64,000 nt of DNA from Rhabdophis nuchalis (GCA_039707465.1 CM077643.1:319367919-319431918); one strand, 5' to 3'. Positions 44,218 through 54,050 are shown, counted from the first letter of the stretch. Made by a program: numbers and translations. Notes: generated by a model from the letters alone, not told the origin.

Positions 44218-44462
44218 GAGCCCTGGTGATGCAGTGGTTAGAATGTAGCATTGCAGGCTAATTCTGTTGATTGCTGACTGTCAGAAAATGGGCAGTTCGA
44301 TTCCACCAGCTCACAGTTAATTCAGTCTTCCATCCTTCCGAGGTCAGTTAAATGAGGACCCAAATTGTTGGGCGCAATATGCTGACTTTATAAATCACTT
44401 AGAGAGGGCTGCAAAGCATTGTGAAGTGGTATATAAGTCTAAGTGTTATTTCTATTGCTATT
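44218..44462 (+). mobile_element. tRNA-derived SINE with L2/CR1-like tail
   Basis: The head GAGCCCTGGTGATGCAGTGG and TTAGAATG form the A-box region, and GGGCAGTTCGATTCC is B-box-like. The 3' part CACTTAGAGAGGGCTGCAAAG, GAAGTGGTATATAAGTC ends in CTATTGCTATT repeats. This differs from the Sauria-type family. Further copies: 50358-50587 (antisense) and 56391-56480 (5' part). Confidence 0.8.
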
Positions 44463-44894
44463 TCCCCCTTATTCTAACATTTCACAATGGCAGTCTCAAC
44501 GTGTATAAAATGTGTAGCATTTAACTGGGGGAAATAATGAGCAACAGTTACTGGGAATAAAGTCAAGGCAGGCGAGGGACTGAGGTGTCCAGATGAAAAA
44601 TTCATGTTGGCAGTCATGGCAGTATGATTAAAGCAGCATTCTTTTGACTGCTTCTCATGGATGCTGCTATATAGGGGTCAGGATGGCGACAGTAAATTTT
44701 GTGTAAGGTCATCTTCTGCTGCCTGCGGAAGACTGGTCATAAGTCACTGTTTTCAGTGCTGGTGGAACTTGGAAAAGTTGCTAAACAATGGTTGTAAATC
44801 AAGGAATATATGTATTAGGATCAGTGCAAACATATATGATATTCAGCATCTAGCCAAAATATATATCCTGATATTGATATATTAAGCATCCACT

Positions 44895-45010
44895 AAATAT
44901 CTATGGAGATTCTCAGTCATCCAGGTCATGGTAGCCCCAAAGGTGCTTTTTCAAAAGGCAATTGAACTTTGTTTTTCCTTGAAGACATTTTGTTTCTTAT
45001 ACAAAACACT
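44895..45010. repeat. Copy of the 36.6-kb interspersed repeat
   Basis: GGAGATTCTCAGTCATCCAGG, CCCCAAAGGTGCTTTTTCAAA and a TTGAAGACATTTTG...TTCTTATACAAAA series correspond to the unit at 36635-36786. Class uncertain. Confidence 0.55.
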
Positions 45011-45188
45011 TTTATGAACATATGAGTAGTAAAAAAAGGGGGAAGTAAGATAAGAAGTGATCCCTCCTTTATCCTGCACAATGAAAGAATCAATTTGATA
45101 GGTGGGCTGTATTCAAAAGTTTCTGGATGTATACCATCCTTTTAAGAAAGATTAAGTCAGGAAACAGATTGCATAAAATTCTGGAACT

Positions 45189-45293
45189 CAGGGGTCTGCA
45201 AAGTTGGCTCTTTTAAGACTGGTGGACTTCAACTCCCAGAATTCCCCAGCCACCAGTCTTAAAAGAGCCAACTTTTGCAGACCTAGCAACACA
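45189..45293. mobile_element. Palindromic hAT MITE, internally deleted
   Basis: The left tip CAGGGGTCTGCAAAGTTGGC is answered by GCCAACTTTTGCAGACCT. The arms share GGACTTCAACTCCCAGAATT and CCCCAGCC with the other palindromic MITEs, but most of the right-arm core is missing. The terminal CCTG of the right end and the TSD are lost. Confidence 0.78.
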
Positions 45294-46370
45294 TTCTGTT
45301 TCCATAAAGTCTGCCCTTCCTTTCCCCTTATACCCCAGGGAGTTAAGGTGGAGTCAGTTTTACTTTCTTTCTAATATTATCTTCATCTCTCAGGTTTAAA
45401 ACATATTTTTTTTATAACACTATAGTTTTTTCAAGATCATCTCTGTGACTCTGAAAATAATTCATTATGCAAGATTTTGGACAACATTAAATAACTATGG
45501 TAATTCTTCTCCACTCAAGAGGAGGATCTAACATTTCCCCTAATTCTAGGACTGTTCGGTTGTTGTTTTCTCCCCGTTGCAAGTTTAACCCAGAAGAGCA
45601 GTTTATCCTAACTTGCACTTCAAGATCCAGAAAGGGAAACTGTTGATAGGATTAAGCTGGAATAAGAACTGCTCAGCTGAACGCTGGTCAGGCTGAAAGA
45701 ATATTCCTTGACATTGTTTCTATGTCAAAGCCATGTCTGGAAGAGCATTTTGTCTCCCACTTTCTCTGCCCTTCAAATTCTTGTTCTTTGTGCAAATTTG
45801 CAGCAGGACTGGTACCACTGGAGGTTCTGCTTGCAAGCATCTGTGGATTTTTGGGAAATGACATAAATATGACTGAAAGGGGATGCAGAAACTGCCCATT
45901 AGCATAGGCTCATTTCGTCCGTGTCTGTGACCTGACCATGTAGTACAAAGAATTTCCTGCTTAACTCTCTGTGCAGCTGTTTCACTGAAAAACATGTGAG
46001 CGAGCTTTATTTGTTCTGCTTCCCATCCAAGATCTTCTTGGAACGGCCTCCACACATTCCTGACAAGGCTACGGTCTATGATATCACCATTCAGGCTTTT
46101 GAAAGATCTCAGACTGCTCGGACGTGGCATTCACAGAGTAGGACTGCAGTAGAGCACAGAGTGTTTTGAGCCTTAATTCATCCCCATGAATTGCTTTTAT
46201 AACGGGAAATCATTTGAGCCAGGCACTTGTACTGAATGCTAGAGTGAAGCAGTAAAGATAATCTCTCATCATGCCCGCATAACATAGATTAGCTGGGCAT
46301 CAATCATAAAAACTCTCAAATTAGAATTTCAGTCTAGCTTTCATATTGCTGTATCAATTTTGATAAATTG
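45294..46370. other. Unique DNA, conserved-looking block
   Basis: No mobile-element ends. The segment 45540-46140 has mixed composition and no simple repeats. It contains a 136-codon minus frame (46130-45720), the longest frame in the window not explained by a repeat. That frame has no recognisable domain and no supporting upstream signals, so it is not called as a gene. Confidence 0.3.
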
Positions 46371-46740
46371 AAAAGCAGCATATATATATATATATATGTT
46401 TCCAGAAAAGGAAACAATATATCTCCTCCCTTAATTGGGGCCCTAACAGGGTGTTGTGGAACAATTATATATACTTATCCTCCTATCTCAGCTCAGCAGG
46501 AACAGAACCTGGCTGGCTTAATGGCTAAGGCTCTCGCCAGGCATGGAATACAGCCCCGGTTCGAATCCCAGTAAGGGTATGGCTAGCTGATGAGAGCTAA
46601 AAAGCTCGAAATAGATCTATACTAGTCTCCCTGACTTATTTATTGATCAGCTCAAAAACATAACACACATATAAAAAAAATTGCACAGCGGAACTCATGG
46701 CTTTCTGTCTACATGGTCTCTGGTGATGAGCTGAAAGGCA
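46370..46740 (+). mobile_element. Unfamiliar tRNA-derived SINE, copy X1 (+)
   Basis: A tRNA-like head has A box TGGCTTAATGGCTAAGG (46514-46530) and B box GGTTCGAATCC (46558-46568). It is followed by CAGTAAGGGTATGGC, GATGAGAGCTAAAAAGCTCG, AATAGATCTATACTAG and TTATTTATTGATCAGCTC. Upstream is a CCTCCCTTAATTGGGGCCC block (46424-46470) that recurs at 46757 and 46887. The family differs from the Sauria-type and L2-tailed SINEs here. Confidence 0.65.
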
Positions 46741-46940
46741 GAAAAGGAAACAGTATGTCTCCTCCCTTAATTGGGGCCCTAACAGGGTGTTGTGGAACAA
46801 TTATATATATATGTGTGTGTGTGTGTGCGTGTGTGCGTGTGTGCGTGTTACGTTTTTGAGCTGATCAATAAATAAGCAGTGTGCTTCCTCCCTTAATTGG
46901 GGCCTTAACAGGGTGTTGTGGAAACAATTATATATATACA
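46741..46940. repeat. Duplicated TTAATTGGGGCC blocks with TG/AT tracts
   Basis: The CTCCCTTAATTGGGGCC ... ACAGGGTGTTGTGGAA block occurs at 46757-46800 and 46887-46925, each followed by an (AT)n run. The first is extended by (TG)n and (GTGTGC)n to 46849. A GAGCTGATCAATAAATAA segment (46858-46875) belongs to the antisense SINE tail. Confidence 0.75.
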
Positions 46941-47110
46941 GACAGAAAGCCATGAGTTCCGTTGTGTTAATTTTTTAATATGTGTGTTAGTTTTATGAGC
47001 TGATCAATAAATAAATCAGAGAGACTAGGATAGATCTATTTCGAGCTTATTAGATCTCATCAGCTAGTCATACTCTTACTGGGATTCGAACCGGGGCTGT
47101 ATTGCATATC
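46940..47110 (-). mobile_element. SINE copy X2 (-), inverted relative to X1
   Basis: This is the reverse complement of X1: GACAGAAAGCCATGAGTTCC, TGAGCTGATCAATAAATAA, ATAGATCTATTTCGAGCTTA, TACTGGGATTCGAACC (B box) and CGGGGCTGTATT. X1 and X2 form a long inverted repeat about 170 bp per arm with a spacer of roughly 220 bp. The head is cut at 47110 by a 19-bp tandem repeat. Confidence 0.7.
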
Positions 47111-47141
47111 AGGCAGGAGCCTGACATTCAGGCAGGAGCCT

Positions 47142-47174
<33 letters not shown>
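47110..47174. repeat. 19-bp tandem repeat and (AT)n
   Basis: CAGGCAGGAGCCTGACAT is repeated twice (period 19, 47110-47147), then (AT)n to 47174. The unit is itself partly palindromic and resembles the anticodon-stem part of the X-family head (CAACTGCCTGACATG at 47371). Confidence 0.85.
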
Positions 47175-47177
<3 letters not shown>

Positions 47178-47189
47178 TTTGTACTGATA

Positions 47190-47290
47190 GATAAATAAAT
47201 AAAGGAAGACTATGATAGATCTATTTCGAGCTATTTAGCACTTATCAGATAGCCATACACTTACTGCTACCCATTTTTATTTGGGCATGC
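47190..47290 (-). mobile_element. SINE copy X3 (-), tail and body fragment
   Basis: GATAAATAAATAAAGGAAG, ATAGATCTATTTCGAGCTA and TATCAGATAGCCATACACTTA match the antisense body of X2. The tRNA-like head is missing. Confidence 0.6.
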
Positions 47291-47329
47291 CAGGTGCTCT
47301 GAGATAAACATTGACTTATTTCCCTGGCT

Positions 47330-47480
47330 CAGCTGATAAGGGAGTAGAACTCATGGCCTAATGGTTAGGGCAACTGCCTGACATGTAAACAGCCTGAGTT
47401 CGAATCTCAATAAGGGTATGGCTATCTGATGAGAGCTAAATAGCTCAAAATAGAGGAACGAAATATCTGAAGATAGAAAA
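47330..47480 (+). mobile_element. SINE copy X4 (+)
   Basis: The head has A box TGGCCTAATGGTTAGGG (47354-47370) and B box GAGTTCGAATCTC (47396-47408). It is followed by AATAAGGGTATGGC, TGATGAGAGCTAAATAGCTC and AAAATAGAGG. The order and spacing match X1. The 3' end past 47450 is unlike X1. Confidence 0.65.
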
Positions 47481-47749
47481 GTGTATAGCTGGTTATTTAG
47501 GGTATGTCTGCATGTCCTACTGTTTGTACTCATTTTTACTTGTTTTATACATGCTTCATTATTGTTGAATTAATACAATAGATTTAAATAAATAAAACAG
47601 AATTAATTACCTTCGTTGGAAAAAACCACATAATTTTACAACACTTTAAGCAAAGTTCTAAACCTTAAGTATTCCTTCTAGATGATTTTTAGCCCCATCA
47701 GAGCAGTTTAGTCATTTTCTGTGGAAACAAAAATTGTCCTTGCAACATC

Positions 47750-47870
47750 TGTGGAGAGTCTCATTTATCCAAGTCATGGTTGTTCCAAAGGTGCTGAAGA
47801 AGCTTCATGAATGAGAAGAGAAATGGTTTTTTAAAAATCAAGAATGCCTTTTTTTGGGGGGGAGCACCTT
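47750..47870. repeat. Copy of the 36.6-kb interspersed repeat
   Basis: GGAGAGTCTCATTTATCCAAG, CATGGTTGTTCCAAAGGTG and GAAGAAGCTTCATGAATGAG match pieces of the 36635-37090 repeat in rearranged order. Confidence 0.5.
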
Positions 47871-47885
47871 TGGGGATGTCCTTGC

Positions 47886-48166
47886 AATGATTGTTGTTAG
47901 TTGTGAAGTTGTGTCCAATCCATCGCAACCCCAGGGACAACATTCCTCCAGGCCTTCCTGTCCTCTACAGGACAGGAAGTTCTTTTAATCTGGAGTTCTT
48001 TTAATCTCACACCTACTGCTTCTGTGACTCCATCTAGCCACCTCATTCTCTGTCGCCCCCTTCTTCTTTTGCCCTCAATCGTTCCATTAGGCTCTTCTCC
48101 AGTGGATCCTTCCTTCTCATTAGGTGGCCAAAGCATTTGAGCTTCATCTTCAGGATCTGGCAATGT
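47886..48166 (-). pseudogene. BovB (RTE) LINE C-terminal fragment
   Basis: The minus frame 48163-47897 reads EKEGSTGEEPNGTIEGKRRR, GRQRMRWLDGVTEAVGV, RKAWRNVVPGVAMDWTQL and a stop. The GRQRMRWLDG and DRKAWR...VHGVA-type blocks are diagnostic of the BovB/RTE ORF end. A small duplication (AGTTCTTTTAATCT, two copies at 47978-48006) disturbs the frame relative to the family. No catalytic domain remains. BovB is the presumed source of machinery for the Sauria-type SINEs. It is known to have moved horizontally among vertebrates. Confidence 0.88.
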
Positions 48167-48610
48167 TCAGGATCTTGCAATGATGATTAGTACTTTAAAC
48201 AAATGAATGAACTCTGCACTGAACTCCAGGTGCAAAATGCTAGGGCTCATTTGAAATAAATTCTCCCCTTGGCTTTCTTAGCTGGACCTTGAGAAGATGG
48301 TTTGTAAAAGCCTGCTGTGAATGAGAAGTGAGCATTACAAGCCCCTTAATTCCCCCGTCTAAAAATAAAATTTGATCTGACAAATAATTCCTGGCTTTGC
48401 TTTCCCCGTCCTGTCAGCACTCATCATCCTCAAAACACACTGCACTTTACTTACCTGACCAATAACTGAAATACAAGCTTGATTGAACTGTTGGGAAAAG
48501 TCTGTCCTTTCTTTCTCTCCCCCTGGTTTCATTGCTATGCAGCAGCAGCAGCACCATGAGGGTTCTTGGGAATTGTAGTCTCAAAGGGTAAAAAGGCTAC
48601 AAAGTCCATG
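48167..48610. other. Unique DNA, no gene seen
   Basis: A short CAG run ((CAG)4 near 48540) is the only simple feature. Confidence 0.4.
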
Positions 48611-48835
48611 GGCTAATACAGTGGTCAGCAAACCGCGGCTCGCAAGCTGCATGCAGCTCTTTGGCCCCTCGAGTGCGGCTCTTCCTCCACCCTCGCAACA
48701 GTAGGACTCCTGGGACCCGCCGGAGCAACCCTCCCTACCGGCCGCCGATTCCCCCCCCCCTCTCCACGGAGCCTCCCCAGCCGGCATGCCAGCCACTGGT
48801 CTACTTCCAGGGGGTGCGGAGGCTCTGCAGGTGTT

Positions 48836-49037
48836 GGGAGGGAACAGGCATCCAGTGGGTCACCCACTGAACGCCGTTCCTTCCCCCCCCCACATGGAGC
48901 TTTCTCACCCCCAGAAGTAGCCTGAGCGAGCGGGCGAGCGGGCGGGCCAGGCTACTTCCAGGATGATTGGAGGGAACCGGCGTCCAGTGGATCATCCACT
49001 GAACGCCGTTCCTTCCCCCCTCCCACGGAGCCTCAAA
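48836..49037. repeat. GC-rich ~133-bp tandem unit within hAT element
   Basis: GGGAGGGAAC...CCAGTGG...CCACTGAACGCCGTTCC occurs at 48837-48890 and 48970-49015, giving a period of about 133 bp. Each unit has a small stem CAGTGG/CCACTG and a C-run, with GAGCGGGC repeats between them. Confidence 0.75.
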
Positions 49038-49139
49038 GTAGCTGGAACGAGCAAGCAAGCGCAGCGGGCGGCCAGGCCAGCCAGACTAAGGCAAGCAAGT
49101 GAGTAACCGTGACGGGCTGGGCTGAGGAGGCTCCGCGGG

Positions 49140-49607
49140 GGGTGGGGGGCAGATAGACAGACAGAGAGAGGCACAGACACAGAGAGAGACAAGGAGGGAG
49201 GGGAGAATCAGAGAGTGACAGACACACACACAGAGACAGAGAGAGACAGAGAGATGGAGGGAGGGAGAGAAAGATAGACAGAGACACAGAATGACTAATT
49301 AAGTGCTTGAATGTGAGACAGACAGACACACACACACAGAGTGACAGAGATGGGTGGACGAAGGAGAGACAGAGATAGAGAGAGAAAGAAAGAAAGAAAG
49401 AAAGAGAAATAAAGAAAGAGAGAAAGAAAGAGAGAAAGAAAGAGAAAGAGAGAGAGAAAGAAAGAGAGACAGAAAGAAAGAGAGAAAAAGAGAAAGAGAG
49501 AGAGAAAGAAAGAGGGAAAGAGAGAGAGAGAGAGAGAGAGAGAAATGGAGAAAGAGAGAGAGAGAGAGAGGAAGGAAGAAGGAGAGAAAGAAAGAAAGAA
49601 AGAACTT
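49140..49607. repeat. GA/GAAA polypurine satellite
   Basis: GACAGA and GAGA repeats begin near 49155 and become a continuous GAAA/GAGA purine tract from about 49377 to 49607. The 85-117-codon frames on both strands here are Glu-Arg-Lys or Leu-Ser-Phe runs and are not genes. Confidence 0.93.
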
Positions 49608-49824
49608 ATGACCACAATTGAGCCTAAAAGTTTGATTGCTAACCAAGACCATTGTTAAGTGAGTTTCACATTTTCCAAGTTGGCCACGCCCACCCAGTCA
49701 CATGACCGCTGAGCCACTCCCACAAAACAGGCCACACATTTCTGCTCTCAAAAGAAATTTCTATCGTGGTATTGTTGATATTTGGCTCTGTTGACTAATG
49801 AGTTTGCCCACCACTGGGCTAATA

Positions 49825-50357
49825 GGTCAGGACAAAAGAGAGGCATTAGCAAAATTATCCAACTTTTACGAAAAGAATTCAGACAATTTCTGAAACATTC
49901 CAGAGTAGAATAATAGAATTCCCCCAAGTCTGTTTATTGAATTGAAAACATTATGGTTACCTTGACAACCTCTCAGTGCTACCCCTAATTTGATTATAGT
50001 ATATGGAGGAATAAAGCATATGGGAATCTGATGCAGTAGTTTGAAATGCAGAGGGAGGCTGCCCTATGAATGTAGATCATGCCTTGGGAAGGTCAGGTTC
50101 AAAAGAATGGCAAATGGCTATGGAAACCTTTAGATCAGCTGAGATCTATGCAGTGATCATGTGATGTTTCGCTAAATGTTTTAGGACTTTCCTTTTTAAA
50201 AGTCTGTTGATATATTCCACAAACAAGTGAAAATGCTATCAAATACCAGGCAGCAGTTTTCAGCAGTTTATAATTTACCTCTAAAATATTTATGTATATT
50301 TGCATTACCAAGCAAACTCGCAACCTTTTAGTGCTATCAGTAAAGACCACAGAGTAT
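49825..50357. other. Unique DNA, no gene seen
   Basis: Nothing recognisable. Confidence 0.4.
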
Positions 50358-50587
50358 TAATAGCGCTTAGACTTATATACTGCTTCAGAGTGCTTTATAG
50401 CCCTCTCTAAGTGGTTTTCAGAGCCAGCATATTGCCCGCAACAATCCATATTTTACCCACCTCAGAAGGATGGAAGGCTGAGTCAACCTTGAGCCTGGTG
50501 AGATTCAAACTGCCAAATTGCAGCTGTAGAAGTAAGCCGAAGTAGCCTGCAGTTCTGCATTCTAACCACTATGCCACCACGGCTCTT
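50358..50587 (-). mobile_element. tRNA-derived SINE with L2/CR1-like tail
   Basis: Antisense copy of the 44218 family: tail CGCTTAGACTTATATACTGC, GCTTTATAGCCCTCTCTAAG, and head ATTCTAACCACTATGCCACC followed by ACGGCTC. B-box-like GAGATTCAAACTGCC lies in between. Confidence 0.82.
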
Positions 50588-50852
50588 GTTGGCGTCCCCA
50601 TTGAAAATCAGAGATTTTTTTTCATGTTTCCTCTGATGTGTGATTGTGATGAAATGTGCACCTGGAGAACCAGTGGATAAGATTTTTGACAATTTAGAAC
50701 TTTTCCAGAGAGAAGCCAAGATTAAGAGGCTGCAGTCTGAAGCTGAATGGAAGAGGAGGGAAAACATTCAGGATAGTCCCACCCTAGAATTGTTCAGGAT
50801 GTATCAAGTAGATTAGAAGGTTATAGCTTGACAAGATTCTGTCCATAGATCA

Positions 50853-51075
50853 GAGTTTCCCAACCGTTCTGGCTTTGTGAACCAGCTGGCGAGAGGGGAA
50901 GAGGAGATGTTTTTGTGTGTGTGGCAGGCAAAAACATGCAACGTTGCTCATGCAAATGGAGCTTGTGCACGCTTTCCCACTGCTCACACAAGTAGGGATG
51001 CATGTACGGCATCACACACCACTTCTGCATCCCGGTTCCAAATGACTCAAGCCACTAGTGAGCCAGGGCAACAGA
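50853..51075. mobile_element. Possible hAT element, left end only
   Basis: CAGAGTTTCCCAACCGTTCTG is a hAT-type tip similar to the CAGTGTTTCTCAA end at 36134. No matching right end or duplication was found. Confidence 0.35.
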
Positions 51076-51900
51076 AATAAAGGATGGACTTCATTGGATT
51101 TCACTATGTCGTCTTTGGGCTTGGGCCTGGCAGTTTTACAGTTATAACCTTTCATAAAGCTCTGCATTTCTTCATCAGAAGATGAGCTTCTTTATTGTGG
51201 ACACCAGTTTTAATTCAAAATATCCTTGATCACTTCCAAGCTAATATAAAATATTTCTGCAATATTTATTTACATGAAAATGTAGCCTTGGAGATCTGAT
51301 CATAGCTATTGCAATTCGAAGAGGGGGGGGGGGAACCCCCACAAAATTAACATTGTGCATGTTAGATAATGTCAATGAGAATTATGTTGAGTTAAAATAA
51401 GCTGTAATAATGTAAATGGGGGAATAGATGCTTGTTGCTGCTTTGTTGACTTAGCAAACAACAATCAACTCACACATTTTGCTGTACACTTTTTTGTTAA
51501 TACCCCCCCTCCCCCAGTCCCTGTCTATTTTCAGTATGCAATATAATAATATGCTGCTGTCTGGTGAAAATGGCCTGTTTCAATATTCCTGTTTAAAAAG
51601 ATAAAGTCACCTTGAAGTAGAGTTTGACTTCTAGTTAATTCATTTGAAAATCCATTGAATTTCCTTGGCATGAATGAGAAGTAATTTCCTATTACTATCT
51701 TGTGGGATTAATTTTTTGTACTAGCTATTTATCCATTTATATATTTATGTATGTTTATATTTATTCATCTGCTCATTCAGCTTTGGTGCTGCTGAATTCT
51801 CAAATCCCTGGCTACCTTTCTTTATGGGTAGTGATGGCTGAAGATGTTTCAAGCACGAATAGGAAAATCATGTTAACTTCATACATAAGATTTATTTTAA
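51076..51900. other. Unique AT-rich DNA, no gene seen
   Basis: A nine-to-ten-base G run near 51325 and a C run near 51505 are the only notable features. Confidence 0.4.
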
Positions 51901-53632
51901 TTTAATTAATTTATTCACATTTCTATACCGCCCTATCTCCCTTGTGGGGACTCAGGGCGGTGCACAGAAGAGATAAAAACAAGCAATAACATAAAAATAC
52001 AGGATAAAATACAATTAAATATGATAAATCTGTGCTAAAATTATTAAAAACTATTAAAAACAGTTTAAAACATTATCTTAAAATTAAATCATGGGATCTA
52101 TGCCAGGCTGGCCAGATGAAAGAGATGCATTTTAAGCCCCCAGCGGAAGAGGCGTATGTCTGTGATGGTATGAAGATCGGGGGGCAGGTCGTTCCAGAGG
52201 GCCGGACCCGCCACAGAGAAGGCTCTCCCCCTGGGGGTCGCCAGGCTCTCCACCCTGAGGAGGCCCTCTCTGTGGGAGCGGACGGGTCGAAGGGAGGTAT
52301 GTGGTAGGAGGCGGTCACACAAGTAACCAGGTCCCATGCCATGGAGCGCTTTGAAGATGGTTATTAACACCTTGAAGCGCACCCGGAAGGCCACAGGCAG
52401 CTAGTGCAGTTCGTGCAGGAGAGGTGTTATGTGGGAGTATCATGAATCTCCCAGAATCCCCTGCATAGCTGCATTCTGTACTAGCTGGAGCCTCCAGGTG
52501 CACCTCAAGGGGAGCCCCATGTAGAGAGCATTGCAGTAATCTAGACGGGAAGTAACGAGGGCTTGAGTGACCGTGCGTAGGGCCTCTCAATCTAGAAAGG
52601 GACGCAACTGGTGTATCAGGTAAACCTGATAAAAAGCCCCCTGGCAACGGCTGTCACATGGTTGTCCAAGGACAGCCAAGAATCCAGGAGGACGCCCAAG
52701 TTGTGAGCCCTTTCTGCGGGGGCTAATGACTCGCCCCCGATAGCCAGAGATGGAACCAACTGGAAACCACAGCCACTCGGTCTTGGACGGGTTGAGTCGA
52801 AGCTTGTTCCTCCCCATCCAGACCCGCATGGCCTCCAAACACTGGGACATCACTTCAACGGCATCGTTGGTGTGGTTAGGGGTAGAAATGTACAGCTGGG
52901 TATCATCAGCGTACTGATGGTACTCTACCCCAAAACCACAGATGACCTCACCCAGTGGCTTCATATAGGTGTTGAACAGGAGAGGCGAGAGGACCGACCC
53001 CTGAGGCACCCCGCAAGTGAGGGGCCTCGACGTCGATCTCTGCCCTTCTGCCAACACAAATTGTGACCAGTCAGAGAGGTAGGAGGAGAACCACCGCAAC
53101 ACGGTGCCTCCCAACCCCAACCTCTCCAGCCGGTGCAATAGGATACCATGGTCGATAGTATCAAAAGCCGCTGAGAGATCTAATAGGACCAGGATAGAGG
53201 AACAACCTCTATCCCGAGCCCTCCAGAGATCATCTACCAACGCGACCAATGCCGTCTCTGTGCTGTGCCCAGGTCGGACTGGTGCGGGTCTAGATAGACA
53301 GTTGCCTCCAGGTGCCGGGGAAACTGTTGTGCCACCACACTCTCAACAACCTTTGCAAGAAAGCGAAGGTTGGAGACTGGACGATAACTAGCCAACACTG
53401 CTGGGTCCAGGGAAGGCTTCTTGAGGAGGGGTTTCACCGCCACCTCTTTCAAGACGGCCAGTAGAAACCCCTCACTCAATGAAGCTACTTCCTGGAGCCA
53501 GCCGCGTGTAACCTCCCGGGATGCCAGTACAAGCCAGGAGAGACACGGGTCCAATAAACATGTGGTGGCATTCAGCCGCCCCAGCAACCTGTCCATGTCA
53601 TCTGGAGTCACAAGGTCAAACTCTATTTTTGG
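51900..53632 (-). mobile_element. L2 LINE, 5'-truncated, best-preserved copy
   Basis: The 3' end is at left: an AT-rich tail, hairpin ACCGCCCTATC ... CTCAGGGCGGTGCAC (51927-51967), then the C-terminus (52098-52394) and reverse transcriptase up to the block KIEFDLVTPDDMD (about 53590-53630). No clear target duplication was found. Compared with the + strand copy at 4986-6989, it lacks the endonuclease but keeps the catalytic box. Confidence 0.9.
52098..53611 (-). pseudogene. L2 reverse transcriptase remnant with intact YADD
   Basis: The N-terminal piece 53611-53234 reads TPDDMDRLLGRLNATTC and VKPLLKKPSLDPAVLASYRP. The main piece 53249-52587 (220 codons) holds DLSAAFDTIDHGILLHRLER, RWFSSYLSDWSQFVL, LTCGVPQGSVLSPLLFNTYM, HQYADDTQLYISTP (YADD codons at 52902-52913) and RLNPSKTEWLWFP. 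A C-terminal piece at 52394-52098 has FRVRFKVLITIFKALHG and TPRGRAFSVAGPALWNDLP. Frame changes near 53240 and 52600 and missing endonuclease make it non-functional, though all catalytic residues in the palm survive. Confidence 0.9.
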
Positions 53633-53691
53633 TTTCTTTTATTATTATTTTTTTATAATTACCAGGGGCTGGAACACAACACAAATACAAA

Positions 53692-54050
53692 AAGGGACAT
53701 GATAGCTCAGTGGCTAAGATGCTGAGCTTGTCAATCAGAAAGGTCGGCAGTTTGGCGGTTTGAATCCCTAGTGCCGCATAATGGAATAAGATCCCGTTAC
53801 TTGTCCCAGCTTCTGCAAACCTAGCAGTTCGAAAGCATGTAAAAATGCAAGTAGAAAAAAAAATAGGAAGAAAAATAGGAACCACCTTTGGTGGGAAGGT
53901 AACAGCATTCTGTACCCTTTCAGGCACTGTGTGTTTAGTCATGCCGGCCACATGGCCACGGAGATGTCTTCAGACAGCACCACCTGTTTGTCTTTGAAAT
54001 GGAGATGACCACCACCCCCTAGAGTCAGGAATGACTAGTACTAGTCTTTT
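53692..54050 (+). mobile_element. Sauria-type SINE beside L2
   Basis: A box GATAGCTCAGTGGCTAAG, B box GGTTTGAATCCC, body GTAAAAATGCAAGTAGAAAA duplicated in part (AAAAAATAGGAAGAAAAATAGG), and 3' AGTCAGGAATGACTAG. The ATGTGCGAGGGGAACC tail is lost (ends CTAGTACTAGTCTTTTCC). It lies 60 bp beyond the L2 truncation point. Confidence 0.85.

Larger units (their letters stand above)
48611..49824. mobile_element. 1.2-kb hAT-type element carrying satellites
   Basis: The element 48619-49816 has left tip CAGTGGTCAGCAAACC and right tip GAGTTTGCCCACCACTG. The duplication GGCTAATA is perfect (48611-48618, 49817-49824). Inside are a GC-rich part with ~133-bp tandem units and a (GA)/(GAAA) purine tract. No transposase frame exists. 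It is non-autonomous, and its length comes mainly from internal satellites. Confidence 0.9.

Noticed and set aside
45720..46130. 136-codon minus frame in non-repeat DNA as a possible gene
   Set aside because: No recognisable domain, no clear splice sites or promoter, and length within chance expectation for 64 kb. Kept only as part of a candidate conserved block.
46558..46568. Functional tRNA gene at the GGTTCGAATCC B box
   Set aside because: There is no foldable 72-76-nt cloverleaf. The copies are dispersed and inverted with a shared non-tRNA body, so they are SINE heads.
49295..49652. Several 85-117-codon open frames on both strands
   Set aside because: They translate the GA/GAAA satellite into Leu-Ser-Phe or Glu-Arg-Lys runs. 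This is low complexity, not a gene.
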